DNA from: Clostridiales bacterium UBA4706
Lineage (GTDB): Bacteria > Bacillota > Clostridia > Oscillospirales > Oscillospiraceae
DNA: 29,456 bases
Direction of reading: 5' to 3'
Assembly (NCBI GenBank): GCA_002404605.1
Contig: DHKA01000050.1
Span: 36,910-66,365, forward strand
The notes under the pieces were generated by a model. That model was given only the letters and a program-made list of their open reading frames with translations. It was not told the DNA's origin and searched no databases. A program made the position numbers and the translations under genes. Every line of letters begins with the position of its first letter. The first letter of the stretch is position 1. Shown here piece by piece: positions 22,306 to 29,456 of this stretch.

Positions 22306-24198
22306 ATGGCTATGAAAGACCCTCAGGCAAGAACAAAACAAATTATTAAGGACGATATCGAGACCATCCGCGCTTATGCTGATGCGTTCGGCGTTGAGAT
22401 GCCCGATCTTGACGAGAACGGCGAGGTCGTCGGTCTGCCCGCGCCGTACCCCCGCGAGGTCGCCGGTGTCGTCCGCAGCGGCTACCGCATCTACGAGCTC
22501 GGACAGAAGGCGCTCGAGACCGGCATGCCATGCCTGAACCCGATCCTCGGCCGCAACAGCGCCGAAGAGACATGGAAGGAATCCAACGACATTTACAAGT
22601 ACGCCGAAAAGTTCGGCCAGACCGTGTTCCAGTTCGTCCACTCCGAGGCGACCCGCCACATCGACCCGCTCAAGGGCCGCGAGCTCATCGAGCAGTCCCG
22701 CGGTAAGGGCGGCATCACCCCGAAGGGCGAGCGCGAGTTCATCCAGATGGGCGGCGGCGCGAAGCACCCCGTGCGTATCAACGCCACCGGCGACACCGCG
22801 CACATCAACATCCTCAACGGCTTTATCGCCGGCTTTGACGGCACCGACATCGGCCCGGTCATCCACGTCCACTTCGGCGGCCGCGGCATCCACGACTTCC
22901 GCACGAAGGTCGTCAACGGCTACAAGTCCTGCATCGTCTGCGCCGAGAACAAGATCTTCGCGCAGCTCGACACCCACAAGCACATCAACAACATCGGCGG
23001 TACCGACGGCATGGCCATCGCGATGTGCCTTCTCTCCGAGGGCATCGCCACCCACGCCGGCCTCCCCTGGGAGCTCTCCGGCATCCAGATGAACGTCGGC
23101 GGCAACAACCTGTACCGCGACCTCGCCATCATCCGCGCGTTCCGCCACAACATGCTCTCCAAGAGCCTGATCGTTGTTCCCGAAACGTTCCAGCATCCGC
23201 CCGCGAACCTGATCGCGGAGCAGGCGCATTTTGCCCGCATGGCCATCTCCGCCAAGCTCGGCGGCGCCAACTTCTACCGCCCGAAGGCGGCCGAGAGCGT
23301 CGGCATCCCGACCGGCGACTCCATGGGCCAGGCTTGCTGGGCTACGCTCGATGTGTTCCAGCACACCTACAACCCCGGCATCGAGTCCCCGAAGATCGAC
23401 GAGTATGAGAACATGATGATGGACGAGGCATTCGCCGTTCTCGAAGCCGTTCTCAAGCTCCCCGCGCACAGCCTGCATCAGGGCTGCCTGACCGAGGAAT
23501 TCTGGAAGCAGTGGACGGACGAAGAACTCATCGACCTCATCGTTGACGGCGGCAAGTCCGGCAAGATGGACACCCCGCGCGCCGGCGGCTGGGATCTCAA
23601 GCGCTTTGTCAAGACGAACCGCGACCCCGACGGCATCACTCGCTACGTCGAAGGCTACACTCCGCTGGGCGTCGATCCTTCCCGCTGCCCGATCACCAAG
23701 GAGCACGTTACCGTGCACATCGAGAAGCCGCCTACACGCAAGGAGAAGATCGTCCTCGCGACCGTCGGCGCCGACGCGCACGTCAACGGCATCAACACCA
23801 TCCGCGAGGCGTTCCAGGACGCCGGTTATGAGATCATCTTCCTGCGCGGCATGAACCTGCCCGAGACCGTGGCCGAAGTCGCGGCGGAGGCGAAGGCAAA
23901 CGCCATCGGTGTGAGCAACCTGCTTGGCCTCGGCGTGACGCTGTTCCCGCGTGTCGGCAAGCGTCTCGAAGAGCTCGGAATGCGCGACAAGGTCGTCGTC
24001 TGGGCGGGCGGACGTATCGCCGAGAAGGAAGAAGAGCACGCCTACTACGAGAAGAAGATCGCGGAAGAGGGCACCGGCTTTATGGGCGTCGATGCGTTCT
24101 TCGGCCCCGAGTCCACGCCCGAGCAGTGCGTGACCAAGATCACCGAACTCATCGAGGCGAAAGAGAAAGAGCTCGCCGAGAAAGAAGAAAACAAGTAA
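22306..24198 (+). CDS. mgm: 2-methyleneglutarate mutase (coenzyme B12-dependent)
   Basis: It rearranges 2-methyleneglutarate to (R)-3-methylitaconate by a radical carbon-skeleton reaction. The 630-residue protein is a single chain with the substrate barrel at about 40-470 and the B12-binding domain after about 478. The base-off B12 signature DAHVNG at 490-495 places the cobalt-ligand histidine at H492; SNL at 537-539 and AGG at 567-569 are the other two conserved B12 contacts. The tail from about 573 on is rich in Glu and Lys and probably helical. The ATG has GAGGAG at 22293-22298. Glutamate mutase has separate S and E chains, so the fused layout supports Mgm. It probably works with the MutL-type protein encoded downstream. 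Confidence 0.92.
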   Translation: MAMKDPQARTKQIIKDDIETIRAYADAFGVEMPDLDENGEVVGLPAPYPREVAGVVRSGYRIYELGQKALETGMPCLNPILGRNSAEETWKESNDIYKYAEKFGQTVFQFVHSEATRHIDPLKGRELIEQSRGKGGITPKGEREFIQMGGGAKHPVRINATGDTAHINILNGFIAGFDGTDIGPVIHVHFGGRGIHDFRTKVVNGYKSCIVCAENKIFAQLDTHKHINNIGGTDGMAIAMCLLSEGIATHAGLPWELSGIQMNVGGNNLYRDLAIIRAFRHNMLSKSLIVVPETFQHPPANLIAEQAHFARMAISAKLGGANFYRPKAAESVGIPTGDSMGQACWATLDVFQHTYNPGIESPKIDEYENMMMDEAFAVLEAVLKLPAHSLHQGCLTEEFWKQWTDEELIDLIVDGGKSGKMDTPRAGGWDLKRFVKTNRDPDGITRYVEGYTPLGVDPSRCPITKEHVTVHIEKPPTRKEKIVLATVGADAHVNGINTIREAFQDAGYEIIFLRGMNLPETVAEVAAEAKANAIGVSNLLGLGVTLFPRVGKRLEELGMRDKVVVWAGGRIAEKEEEHAYYEKKIAEEGTGFMGVDAFFGPESTPEQCVTKITELIEAKEKELAEKEENK

Positions 24199-24220
24199 TT
24201 CAGGAAGGAAAGAGAACACC

Positions 24221-25372
24221 ATGGACCAGTACAGAATTCCCTGCGTTATCATGCGCGCCGGTACCAGCAAGGGCATTTTCCTCAAGGAAAACGATCTGCC
24301 CGCCCCCGGTCCCGAGCGCGACGCCATGATCCTGCAGATCTTCGGTTCCCCCGACAAGCGCCAGATCAACGGTCTGGCCGGCGCCGATCCTCTGACGAGC
24401 AAGCTCGCCGTCATCGGCCCGAGCAAGCAGCCCGGCTGCGACGTGGATTACACGTTCGCCCAGGTCTCCATCACCGACGCCGTCGTTGACTGGAACGGCA
24501 ACTGCGGCAACATCTCCTCCGGCGTTGCCCCGTTTGCGATCGACGAGTCCATCGTGAAGTGCCACGAGGGTCTCAACGAAGTCACCATCTGGCAGGTCAA
24601 CACCCAGAAGGTCATGAAGTCTTACGTCCTCGTCGAGGACGGCAAGGCAAAGGTCACCGGCGATGTCGCCATCGCGGGTGTGCCCGGTACCGGCGCGCTC
24701 ATCCAGATGGATATGTCCGGCACTGCCGGCGCCGCCACCGGCAAGCTCCTGCCGACCGGCAACCCCGTGGACGTCATCGAGACGAGCCGCGGCCCCATCG
24801 AGGCCTCCATCGTTGACTGCGCCAACCCCGTCATCTTCGTGCGCGCCGAGAGCGTCGGCATGAAGGGCACCGAGGATCAGGTCGAGATCGACGGAAACAA
24901 GGAGCTGCTCAAGTATCTCGAAGAGATCCGCGGCATCGCGTGCGTGAAGTGCGGCATGGCGAAGGATCTTGCCGACGCCACCAAGAACTCCCCGGCGTTC
25001 CCGATGGTCGCTTTCATCACCGAGGCGCAGGATTACTACTATCCCCCCGAGAAGAAGACCATCAAGAAGGAAGAGGTCGATCTCGTCTCCCGCCTGATGT
25101 TCATGCAGGTGCTGCATAAGACCTATGCCGGCACCGCCACGGTCTGCACCGGCGTCGCCGCGAAGATCCCCGGCACTATCGTCAACCAGGTAATCGGCAA
25201 GGAGAATCCGGAAGAACTCGTGCGCATCGGCCACCCCGCCGGCGTCATCAACTGCTATTCCGAGGTCACGCCCGATCTCACCGTGAAGAAGGCCGCCATC
25301 GAGCGCACCGCCCGCCGTCTTATGGAAGGCTACGCGCTGCTCGAGAAGAGCAAGGACCCCCGCAAGAAGTAA
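24221..25372 (+). CDS. mii: 3-methylitaconate delta-isomerase
   Basis: It shifts the double bond of (R)-3-methylitaconate to give 2,3-dimethylmaleate. The 383-residue protein belongs to the PrpF / diaminopimelate-epimerase-fold family. Visible features are RAGTSKGIF at 12-20, a lysine at 61 (LTSKLAV) and GNCGNISSG at 93-101 with C95; the Lys and Cys positions fit the reactive residues known for the E. barkeri enzyme to within one residue. The gene follows mgm by 22 nt with AGGAAGG as ribosome site. A PrpF-type aconitate isomerase is the main alternative, but there are no methylcitrate-cycle genes here. Confidence 0.88.
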   Translation: MDQYRIPCVIMRAGTSKGIFLKENDLPAPGPERDAMILQIFGSPDKRQINGLAGADPLTSKLAVIGPSKQPGCDVDYTFAQVSITDAVVDWNGNCGNISSGVAPFAIDESIVKCHEGLNEVTIWQVNTQKVMKSYVLVEDGKAKVTGDVAIAGVPGTGALIQMDMSGTAGAATGKLLPTGNPVDVIETSRGPIEASIVDCANPVIFVRAESVGMKGTEDQVEIDGNKELLKYLEEIRGIACVKCGMAKDLADATKNSPAFPMVAFITEAQDYYYPPEKKTIKKEEVDLVSRLMFMQVLHKTYAGTATVCTGVAAKIPGTIVNQVIGKENPEELVRIGHPAGVINCYSEVTPDLTVKKAAIERTARRLMEGYALLEKSKDPRKK

Positions 25373-25384
25373 GAGCGCCCATGT

Positions 25385-25411
25385 CCGCCATCCGGGTCTC
25401 CCAGATGGCGG
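25385..25411 (+). promoter_or_regulatory. Hairpin in the mii to MutL-like gene gap
   Basis: A perfect 8-bp stem (25385-25392 with 25404-25411) with an 11-nt loop that can add further pairs, ending 2 nt before the Shine-Dalgarno AAGGAG (25414-25419). It could limit translation of the helper protein relative to the enzymes. Confidence 0.5.
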
Positions 25412-25427
25412 TTAAGGAGTCAAAGCG

Positions 25428-26855
25428 ATGAAAGCAAACATTCTTGTTTACGATGTCGGCAGCACGTATACGAAGGGCGCGGCTTTCTGTCTTGCGGACG
25501 GAAAGCTGACGTTCCTCGCCCGCGGCCAGCACCCGACGACGCTTGAGAATATCAGCGACGGCGCGCGCGGCGCCGAGACGGAGATCCGCGCCAAGGGCGT
25601 GGAATTCGCGCCCGATATGGTCCGGTTCAGCTCGTGCAGCGCCGCGGGCGGACTGCGCATGGTCGCCATGGGCTTCATGCCCCGCGTGACCGCAAAGGCA
25701 GCGAAAGAAGTTGCCATGACCGCCGGTGCGCGCGTCATGGAAGTCGTCTCTGCGGACGAGCCGCCCGAGTTCCGCGAGGAAGTGCTGCGCGAGATCAAGC
25801 CCGATATCATCCTGCTCTCCGGCGGTACGGACGGCGGCGATATGGCGAACGTGCTCGAAAACGCGGACATCATCTGCAAGGTGCACGGTGAAGGCACGGT
25901 CATTCTCGGCTGCAACAAATTCGCCCAGCGCGAGGCCGCGGAGAAATTCCGCGCCGCGGGCATTGAGTGCATCCGCGTGCCGAACATCCTGCCGACGATC
26001 CATGAGCTGAACGTGAAGCCCGCGCGCATCGCCATTCACGAGCAGTTCATCAACCAGATCACCCATGCGAAGGGACTGAAGGAATTCCGCGACACGCTCG
26101 CAGATCAGACCGTCATCCCGACGCCGGGCGCCGTGCTTCTTGCAAGCGAGCTGCTTGCCAAGGGCAGCTACGAGCAGGAGGGCGTCGGCGGTGTGATCCT
26201 TGTGGACATCGGCGGCGCGACGACCGATATCCATTCCGCTCTGCCCGAGCTCATCGATATGAACATCGAAGAGCGCGGCCTTGTTGTGAGCAACGAAAAG
26301 CAGTTTTCCTACCGCACCGTCGAGGGCAATCTCGGTCTGCGCGTGAGCGCGACCGGCATTCCCGAGGCCGTGGGCGACAAGGCCATTCTCCGCGCCATGG
26401 ACCACGATTACGGTCTGACGCCGGAGGATGTGGAAAACTACGTCGATCTTCTCGAAGCGCACAACGACCACATCCCCGCCGACGAGAAGGAGGCTTGTCT
26501 CGACCGCGCACTTGCCGCGTGCGCTGCGGACGTCGCCATCCGCCGTCACGCCGGGTATTACGCGAAGGAGGCCGATCCCGTCATGGGCATCATGGCCGGC
26601 GCTCCGATGGGGCGCGATCTTCGCAACGTGCGCCAGGTGCTGTGCGTGGGCGGAATTTTCCTCCACTGCCACGGCAAGGAGCGCGAGAACATCGTGCGCC
26701 GCACGTTCGATAACCCCGGCATTTCGCTGCTGCCGCTCAACGACCCGGATATCTGGTTCGATGAGAATTATATTCTCTACGCCATGGGCGTTCTGGCGCA
26801 GCATTATCCCGAAGAAGTTCTTTCGTATATGAAAGAGCACGTAATAAAGAAATAA
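25428..26855 (+). CDS. MutL/GlmL-family ATPase-like protein, candidate reactivator of 2-methyleneglutarate mutase
   Basis: This 475-residue protein is of the MutL (glutamate mutase component L) family, with the ASKHA-type nucleotide fold. Phosphate motif 1 is DVGSTYTK at 9-16, SGGTDGG lies at 131-137, phosphate motif 2 is VDIGGATTDI at 259-268, and a GGIF element near 406 fits the adenosine site. In clostridia the homologous gene lies between the glutamate mutase genes glmS and glmE, and a chaperone or reactivase role has been proposed. No glutamate mutase is visible here; the only B12 mutase nearby is Mgm, so it probably exchanges damaged cobalamin on Mgm. The family is clear; the partner is inferred. 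Confidence 0.8.
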   Translation: MKANILVYDVGSTYTKGAAFCLADGKLTFLARGQHPTTLENISDGARGAETEIRAKGVEFAPDMVRFSSCSAAGGLRMVAMGFMPRVTAKAAKEVAMTAGARVMEVVSADEPPEFREEVLREIKPDIILLSGGTDGGDMANVLENADIICKVHGEGTVILGCNKFAQREAAEKFRAAGIECIRVPNILPTIHELNVKPARIAIHEQFINQITHAKGLKEFRDTLADQTVIPTPGAVLLASELLAKGSYEQEGVGGVILVDIGGATTDIHSALPELIDMNIEERGLVVSNEKQFSYRTVEGNLGLRVSATGIPEAVGDKAILRAMDHDYGLTPEDVENYVDLLEAHNDHIPADEKEACLDRALAACAADVAIRRHAGYYAKEADPVMGIMAGAPMGRDLRNVRQVLCVGGIFLHCHGKERENIVRRTFDNPGISLLPLNDPDIWFDENYILYAMGVLAQHYPEEVLSYMKEHVIKK

Positions 26856-26889
26856 ACCTCTCAAATACTTATTAAGGAGACTGATTCCC

Positions 26890-27765
26890 ATGACCAACGG
26901 ACAGAAAATGCGCAAGCTCTTTGAAGAGAAAAAGCTCGTCGTCGCCCCCGGCTGCCACGACGCTCTCACCGCAAAAATCATTGCTTACCTCGGCTTTGAC
27001 GCCGTGTACATGACCGGTTATGGCCAGAGCGCTTCCCACCTCGGCCAGCCCGACGTCGGCCTGATGACCATGAGCGAGATGGTCATGCGCGCTTCCAACA
27101 CCGTGGAAGCCGCCGGCAACGCCCTCGTCGTCGCCGACGCCGACACCGGTTTCGGCAACGCCGTCAACGTGCAGCGCACCATCCGCGAGTATGAGAAGGC
27201 CGGCGTCGCCGTCATCCAGCTCGAGGACCAGGTCATGCCCAAGAAGTGCGGCCATATGACCGGCCGTCAGGTCGTTCCCATGGAAGAGATGGTCGGCAAG
27301 GTCAAGGCCGCCGTTGACGCCCGCCAGGGCGACATGATGATCATGGCCCGTACCGACGCCCGTACCGTTTACGGCATCGAAGAGGCCATCAAGCGCGGTC
27401 TTGCCTACAAGGAAGCCGGCGCGGACATCATCTTCATCGAGTCCCCCGAGTCCAAGGAAGAGATGATGCTCATCAACAAGGAGATCCCCGGTCTGACGCT
27501 CGCCAACATGGTCGAGGGCGGCCGTACCCCGATCTTCAAGAACGACGAGCTCGAGAGCTTCGGCTACAACCTCGTTATCTACCCCACCGCCTCCACCTAC
27601 GTCACCACCAAGGCCATGATCGACCTGTGGGAAGGCCTGAAGCGCGACGGAACCACCATCACCCAGCTCGACAAGATGGTCCCGTTCGCCCAGTTCAACG
27701 AGCTGATGGGTCTGCAGAAGATCCGCGACATCGAGCACACCTACGCTTCCTCCACCGGCCGCTGA
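26890..27765 (+). CDS. dml: 2,3-dimethylmalate lyase
   Basis: This last enzyme of the pathway splits (2R,3S)-2,3-dimethylmalate into propionate and pyruvate. The 291-residue protein is an isocitrate lyase / PEP mutase superfamily member. It has the metal-binding DADTGFGN at 83-90, QLEDQVMPKKCGHM at 110-123 with the catalytic Cys120, ARTDAR near 153-158 and an IESPES segment near 178. AAGGAG upstream of the ATG is the ribosome site. The sequence alone would also fit a methylisocitrate lyase (PrpB) or oxaloacetate decarboxylase; the preceding dmdAB, mgm and mii genes favour dimethylmalate. Confidence 0.87.
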   Translation: MTNGQKMRKLFEEKKLVVAPGCHDALTAKIIAYLGFDAVYMTGYGQSASHLGQPDVGLMTMSEMVMRASNTVEAAGNALVVADADTGFGNAVNVQRTIREYEKAGVAVIQLEDQVMPKKCGHMTGRQVVPMEEMVGKVKAAVDARQGDMMIMARTDARTVYGIEEAIKRGLAYKEAGADIIFIESPESKEEMMLINKEIPGLTLANMVEGGRTPIFKNDELESFGYNLVIYPTASTYVTTKAMIDLWEGLKRDGTTITQLDKMVPFAQFNELMGLQKIRDIEHTYASSTGR

Positions 27766-27787
27766 GCGTAGACGGGAGAGAGAAAAG

Positions 27788-29203
27788 ATGGCAGATCTGA
27801 AAAGCGTAGTTGCGGAAAAACTTCCGCTGACGATGGGCGAAACGATCGCCCTCGCAAAAGAATACGGCGTGCGCGTGGTGGACGTTGTCCTCACCGAGAG
27901 CGAGCTGCGCACCGGTCTGGACCGCGAAGGCGTGCTCAAGGCCGTCATGGAAGAATATGCGCACAACCTCAAGGCTGTGGAGATCGGCGTTTCCGGCGGA
28001 AACAGCTTCCTGCTCGGCACCGTTCCCACCCAGCTCAAGGAAATGGGCCCCGGTACCATCTTTGCGGATGTGCTGCTTGACAAGGCGCTCATGTACACCG
28101 TGGCCGCCGAAGTTGGCAACCACTGCATCGGCGTGCGTCCGTGCGCCGGCACGGGCGACCCCTGCCCGTACACCGGCTTCCTGCGCGCGCTGATGGACGT
28201 CGGCACCGACGAGACCACTCTCGCCGAGGTCGCCTGTCTCATGCTCAAGGTCGGCAGCCTGTTCCGCGTGGCGAAGGTCACCACCGGCTGCAATCTGGAA
28301 GGCTACGGCGCGGGCAGCGCCGCCATCGCCGCCGCGACCGTTCATCTCAAGAACGGCACGCCCGAGCAGATGGAAAAGGCCATGGTCCTCGCCATGTCCC
28401 CGACGATCGGCGTTCCCTGCACGCCGCGCGTGCTCGTCCCGGCGCTCTGCACCGCTCATGTCGGCGGCGCGATCCTCGGCGGCATGTACGCCGGCCGCCT
28501 CTGCACGACCGTGGAGATGACCGTCAACGTCCCGTTCGACGTCATGTTCGCCATGGCGTCCCTTGTCCACAAGGAGAGCGCGCACCACATTGTGCCCACC
28601 GTCGTGGAGTACATGGAGCCCTTCTTCCAGCGCACCGCCGAGGTCGAATCTCTCGTCTCCGAAGAGGTCCACAAGGCCGACAAGCAGCGCATCGAAGAGA
28701 CGCTCGAAAAGGCCAAGGAGATCGCCAAGAAGATGGCGGACGGCTCCGCCCCCATCATCAAGACGCTTGGCGACGCCGTTGTCGGCGGTTCCTCCCAGGC
28801 TGTCGGCAGCCCGACGAACTGCGGCCGCATCGCTCACGAGCTTCTCAACGAGGGCGAGAAGGTCACCGAGATCACCATCGAGCTGTATCCGGAGCTCTTT
28901 GCCCGCCGCACGATCAACGTGCCCGGCGTGCTCATGGGCGCAGTGTACGGCTGCTCCACCTCAGACTATAAGACCTACGAGGTCGCCGTGGAGCGCGTCA
29001 AGGCCGACGGCGTCAAGGTGAACATCGTCCGCGGCGAGGAGTACCAGATCCAGAAGGTCACTCTCGTCACCGACAAGGGCAACAGCGTCATGGTCGATAC
29101 GCTCAACCGCGGCGGCGGTCGGCTCGTGCTGCGCAACGCCACGCCCTCTCTTGAGAAGGCGCAGGAAGCCGCGAAGAAGCTCGGCATCGTCGTTGTCGAG
29201 TAA
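27788..29203 (+). CDS. hmd: 2-(hydroxymethyl)glutarate dehydratase (serine dehydratase-like, [4Fe-4S])
   Basis: It is predicted to remove water from (S)-2-(hydroxymethyl)glutarate to give 2-methyleneglutarate, the substrate of Mgm. The 471-residue protein resembles iron-sulfur L-serine dehydratases. Residues about 15-245 match the alpha domain: RPCAGTGDPCPYTG at 117-130, TTGCNLEGYGAGSAA at 165-179, GTPEQ near 190 and GVPCTP with a second cysteine at 221. C168, C211 and C221 are the likely cluster ligands. The C-terminal part, with GSSQAVGSPTNCGRIAHELL at 334-353, resembles the beta domain. The order alpha then beta is the reverse of E. coli SdaA. GGGAGAG precedes the ATG and the strong terminator downstream closes the cluster. 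Confidence 0.85.
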   Translation: MADLKSVVAEKLPLTMGETIALAKEYGVRVVDVVLTESELRTGLDREGVLKAVMEEYAHNLKAVEIGVSGGNSFLLGTVPTQLKEMGPGTIFADVLLDKALMYTVAAEVGNHCIGVRPCAGTGDPCPYTGFLRALMDVGTDETTLAEVACLMLKVGSLFRVAKVTTGCNLEGYGAGSAAIAAATVHLKNGTPEQMEKAMVLAMSPTIGVPCTPRVLVPALCTAHVGGAILGGMYAGRLCTTVEMTVNVPFDVMFAMASLVHKESAHHIVPTVVEYMEPFFQRTAEVESLVSEEVHKADKQRIEETLEKAKEIAKKMADGSAPIIKTLGDAVVGGSSQAVGSPTNCGRIAHELLNEGEKVTEITIELYPELFARRTINVPGVLMGAVYGCSTSDYKTYEVAVERVKADGVKVNIVRGEEYQIQKVTLVTDKGNSVMVDTLNRGGGRLVLRNATPSLEKAQEAAKKLGIVVVE

Positions 29204-29228
29204 TTCTCCCCGATAAATTCATATCCGC

Positions 29229-29264
29229 AAAGCTGCCGGAACCGTAACGGTTCCGGCAGCTTTT
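29229..29264 (+). terminator. Intrinsic terminator closing the nicotinate cluster
   Basis: A perfect 16-bp stem (29229-29244 with 29248-29263), a 3-nt loop and TTTT, starting 25 nt after the hmd stop. Confidence 0.93.
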
Positions 29265-29456
29265 CTATGCCCATCAATATCACGGAATGTGTGTATAATT
29301 GGGGCTTAAATTGTCGATCAGATAATTTTATGGTCGAAAAACCCCTGCATTATCAATAGACATACGATTCGTGAAATTCGACGGAAAAGTGGATGCTCAC
29401 AAAACGTGTTTTTCTGTTAACATATGGACATGAGACACAAACCGTGTTTTAAATCT
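29265..29456. other. AT-rich intergenic tail with a possible promoter
   Basis: No gene is visible in the last 192 bp. A perfect TATAAT at 29294-29299 has only a poor -35 match upstream. The block CGTGTTTT occurs twice (29405-29412 and 29442-29449). These may belong to the regulatory region of the next gene outside the window. Confidence 0.35.

Noticed and set aside
26890..27765. Methylisocitrate lyase (prpB)
   Set aside because: There are no methylcitrate synthase or dehydratase genes. The partner genes dmdAB point to dimethylmalate lyase.

Overview
The window looks like chromosomal DNA of a GC-rich, anaerobic Clostridia-type Firmicute, probably from the Oscillospiraceae side. The evidence is strong purine-rich Shine-Dalgarno sites, sigma-A type promoters, hairpin-plus-U terminators and Clostridia-type protein families. 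No rRNA, tRNA, CRISPR or insertion sequence was seen. The species cannot be named from this sequence alone.

Left part (1-9434): the 3' tip of a probable substrate-binding protein gene is followed by a phosphonate-family ABC transporter (ATPase plus two permeases) and a cytoplasmic 5'-nucleotidase-like metallophosphatase. Then come plsY with its own consensus promoter and terminator, a methyltransferase followed by an NADP-type glutamate dehydrogenase, and a small minus-strand gene resembling the C-terminal part of a TetR regulator, with a suspicious start. A truncated lipoprotein hydrolase and a minus-strand molybdopterin cytidylyltransferase (mocA) complete this part.

Right part (9747-29203): a compact cluster, all on the plus strand, that encodes a full anaerobic nicotinate fermentation of the kind worked out in Eubacterium barkeri. 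Nicotinate is hydroxylated by the molybdenum hydroxylase NdhFSLM to 6-hydroxynicotinate. Hnr reduces this to tetrahydro-6-oxonicotinate. Ena opens the ring and releases ammonia, giving 2-formylglutarate. Hgd reduces that to 2-(hydroxymethyl)glutarate, and Hmd dehydrates it to 2-methyleneglutarate. The B12 enzyme Mgm rearranges this to 3-methylitaconate, Mii isomerises it to dimethylmaleate, DmdAB hydrates it to 2,3-dimethylmalate, and Dml cleaves that to pyruvate and propionate.

Within or beside these enzymes are five genes that are not among the nine enzyme activities and that probably complete the system: an ApbE-like UPF0280 protein translationally coupled to hnr (candidate flavin transferase for the covalently bound flavin of Hnr), an orphan PTS EIIC-type membrane protein (candidate nicotinate carrier), an 'amino acid synthesis' (DUF1185) protein after ena, a MutL/GlmL-type ATPase between mii and dml (candidate B12-mutase reactivator), and the divergent mocA (candidate supplier of the MCD cofactor). 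Two intergenic stretches, before the transporter gene and before ena, hold several hairpins. A similar pair of sequence blocks lies upstream of hnr and of the transporter gene, suggesting shared regulation. No intact regulator gene and no selenium-cofactor genes are in the window.
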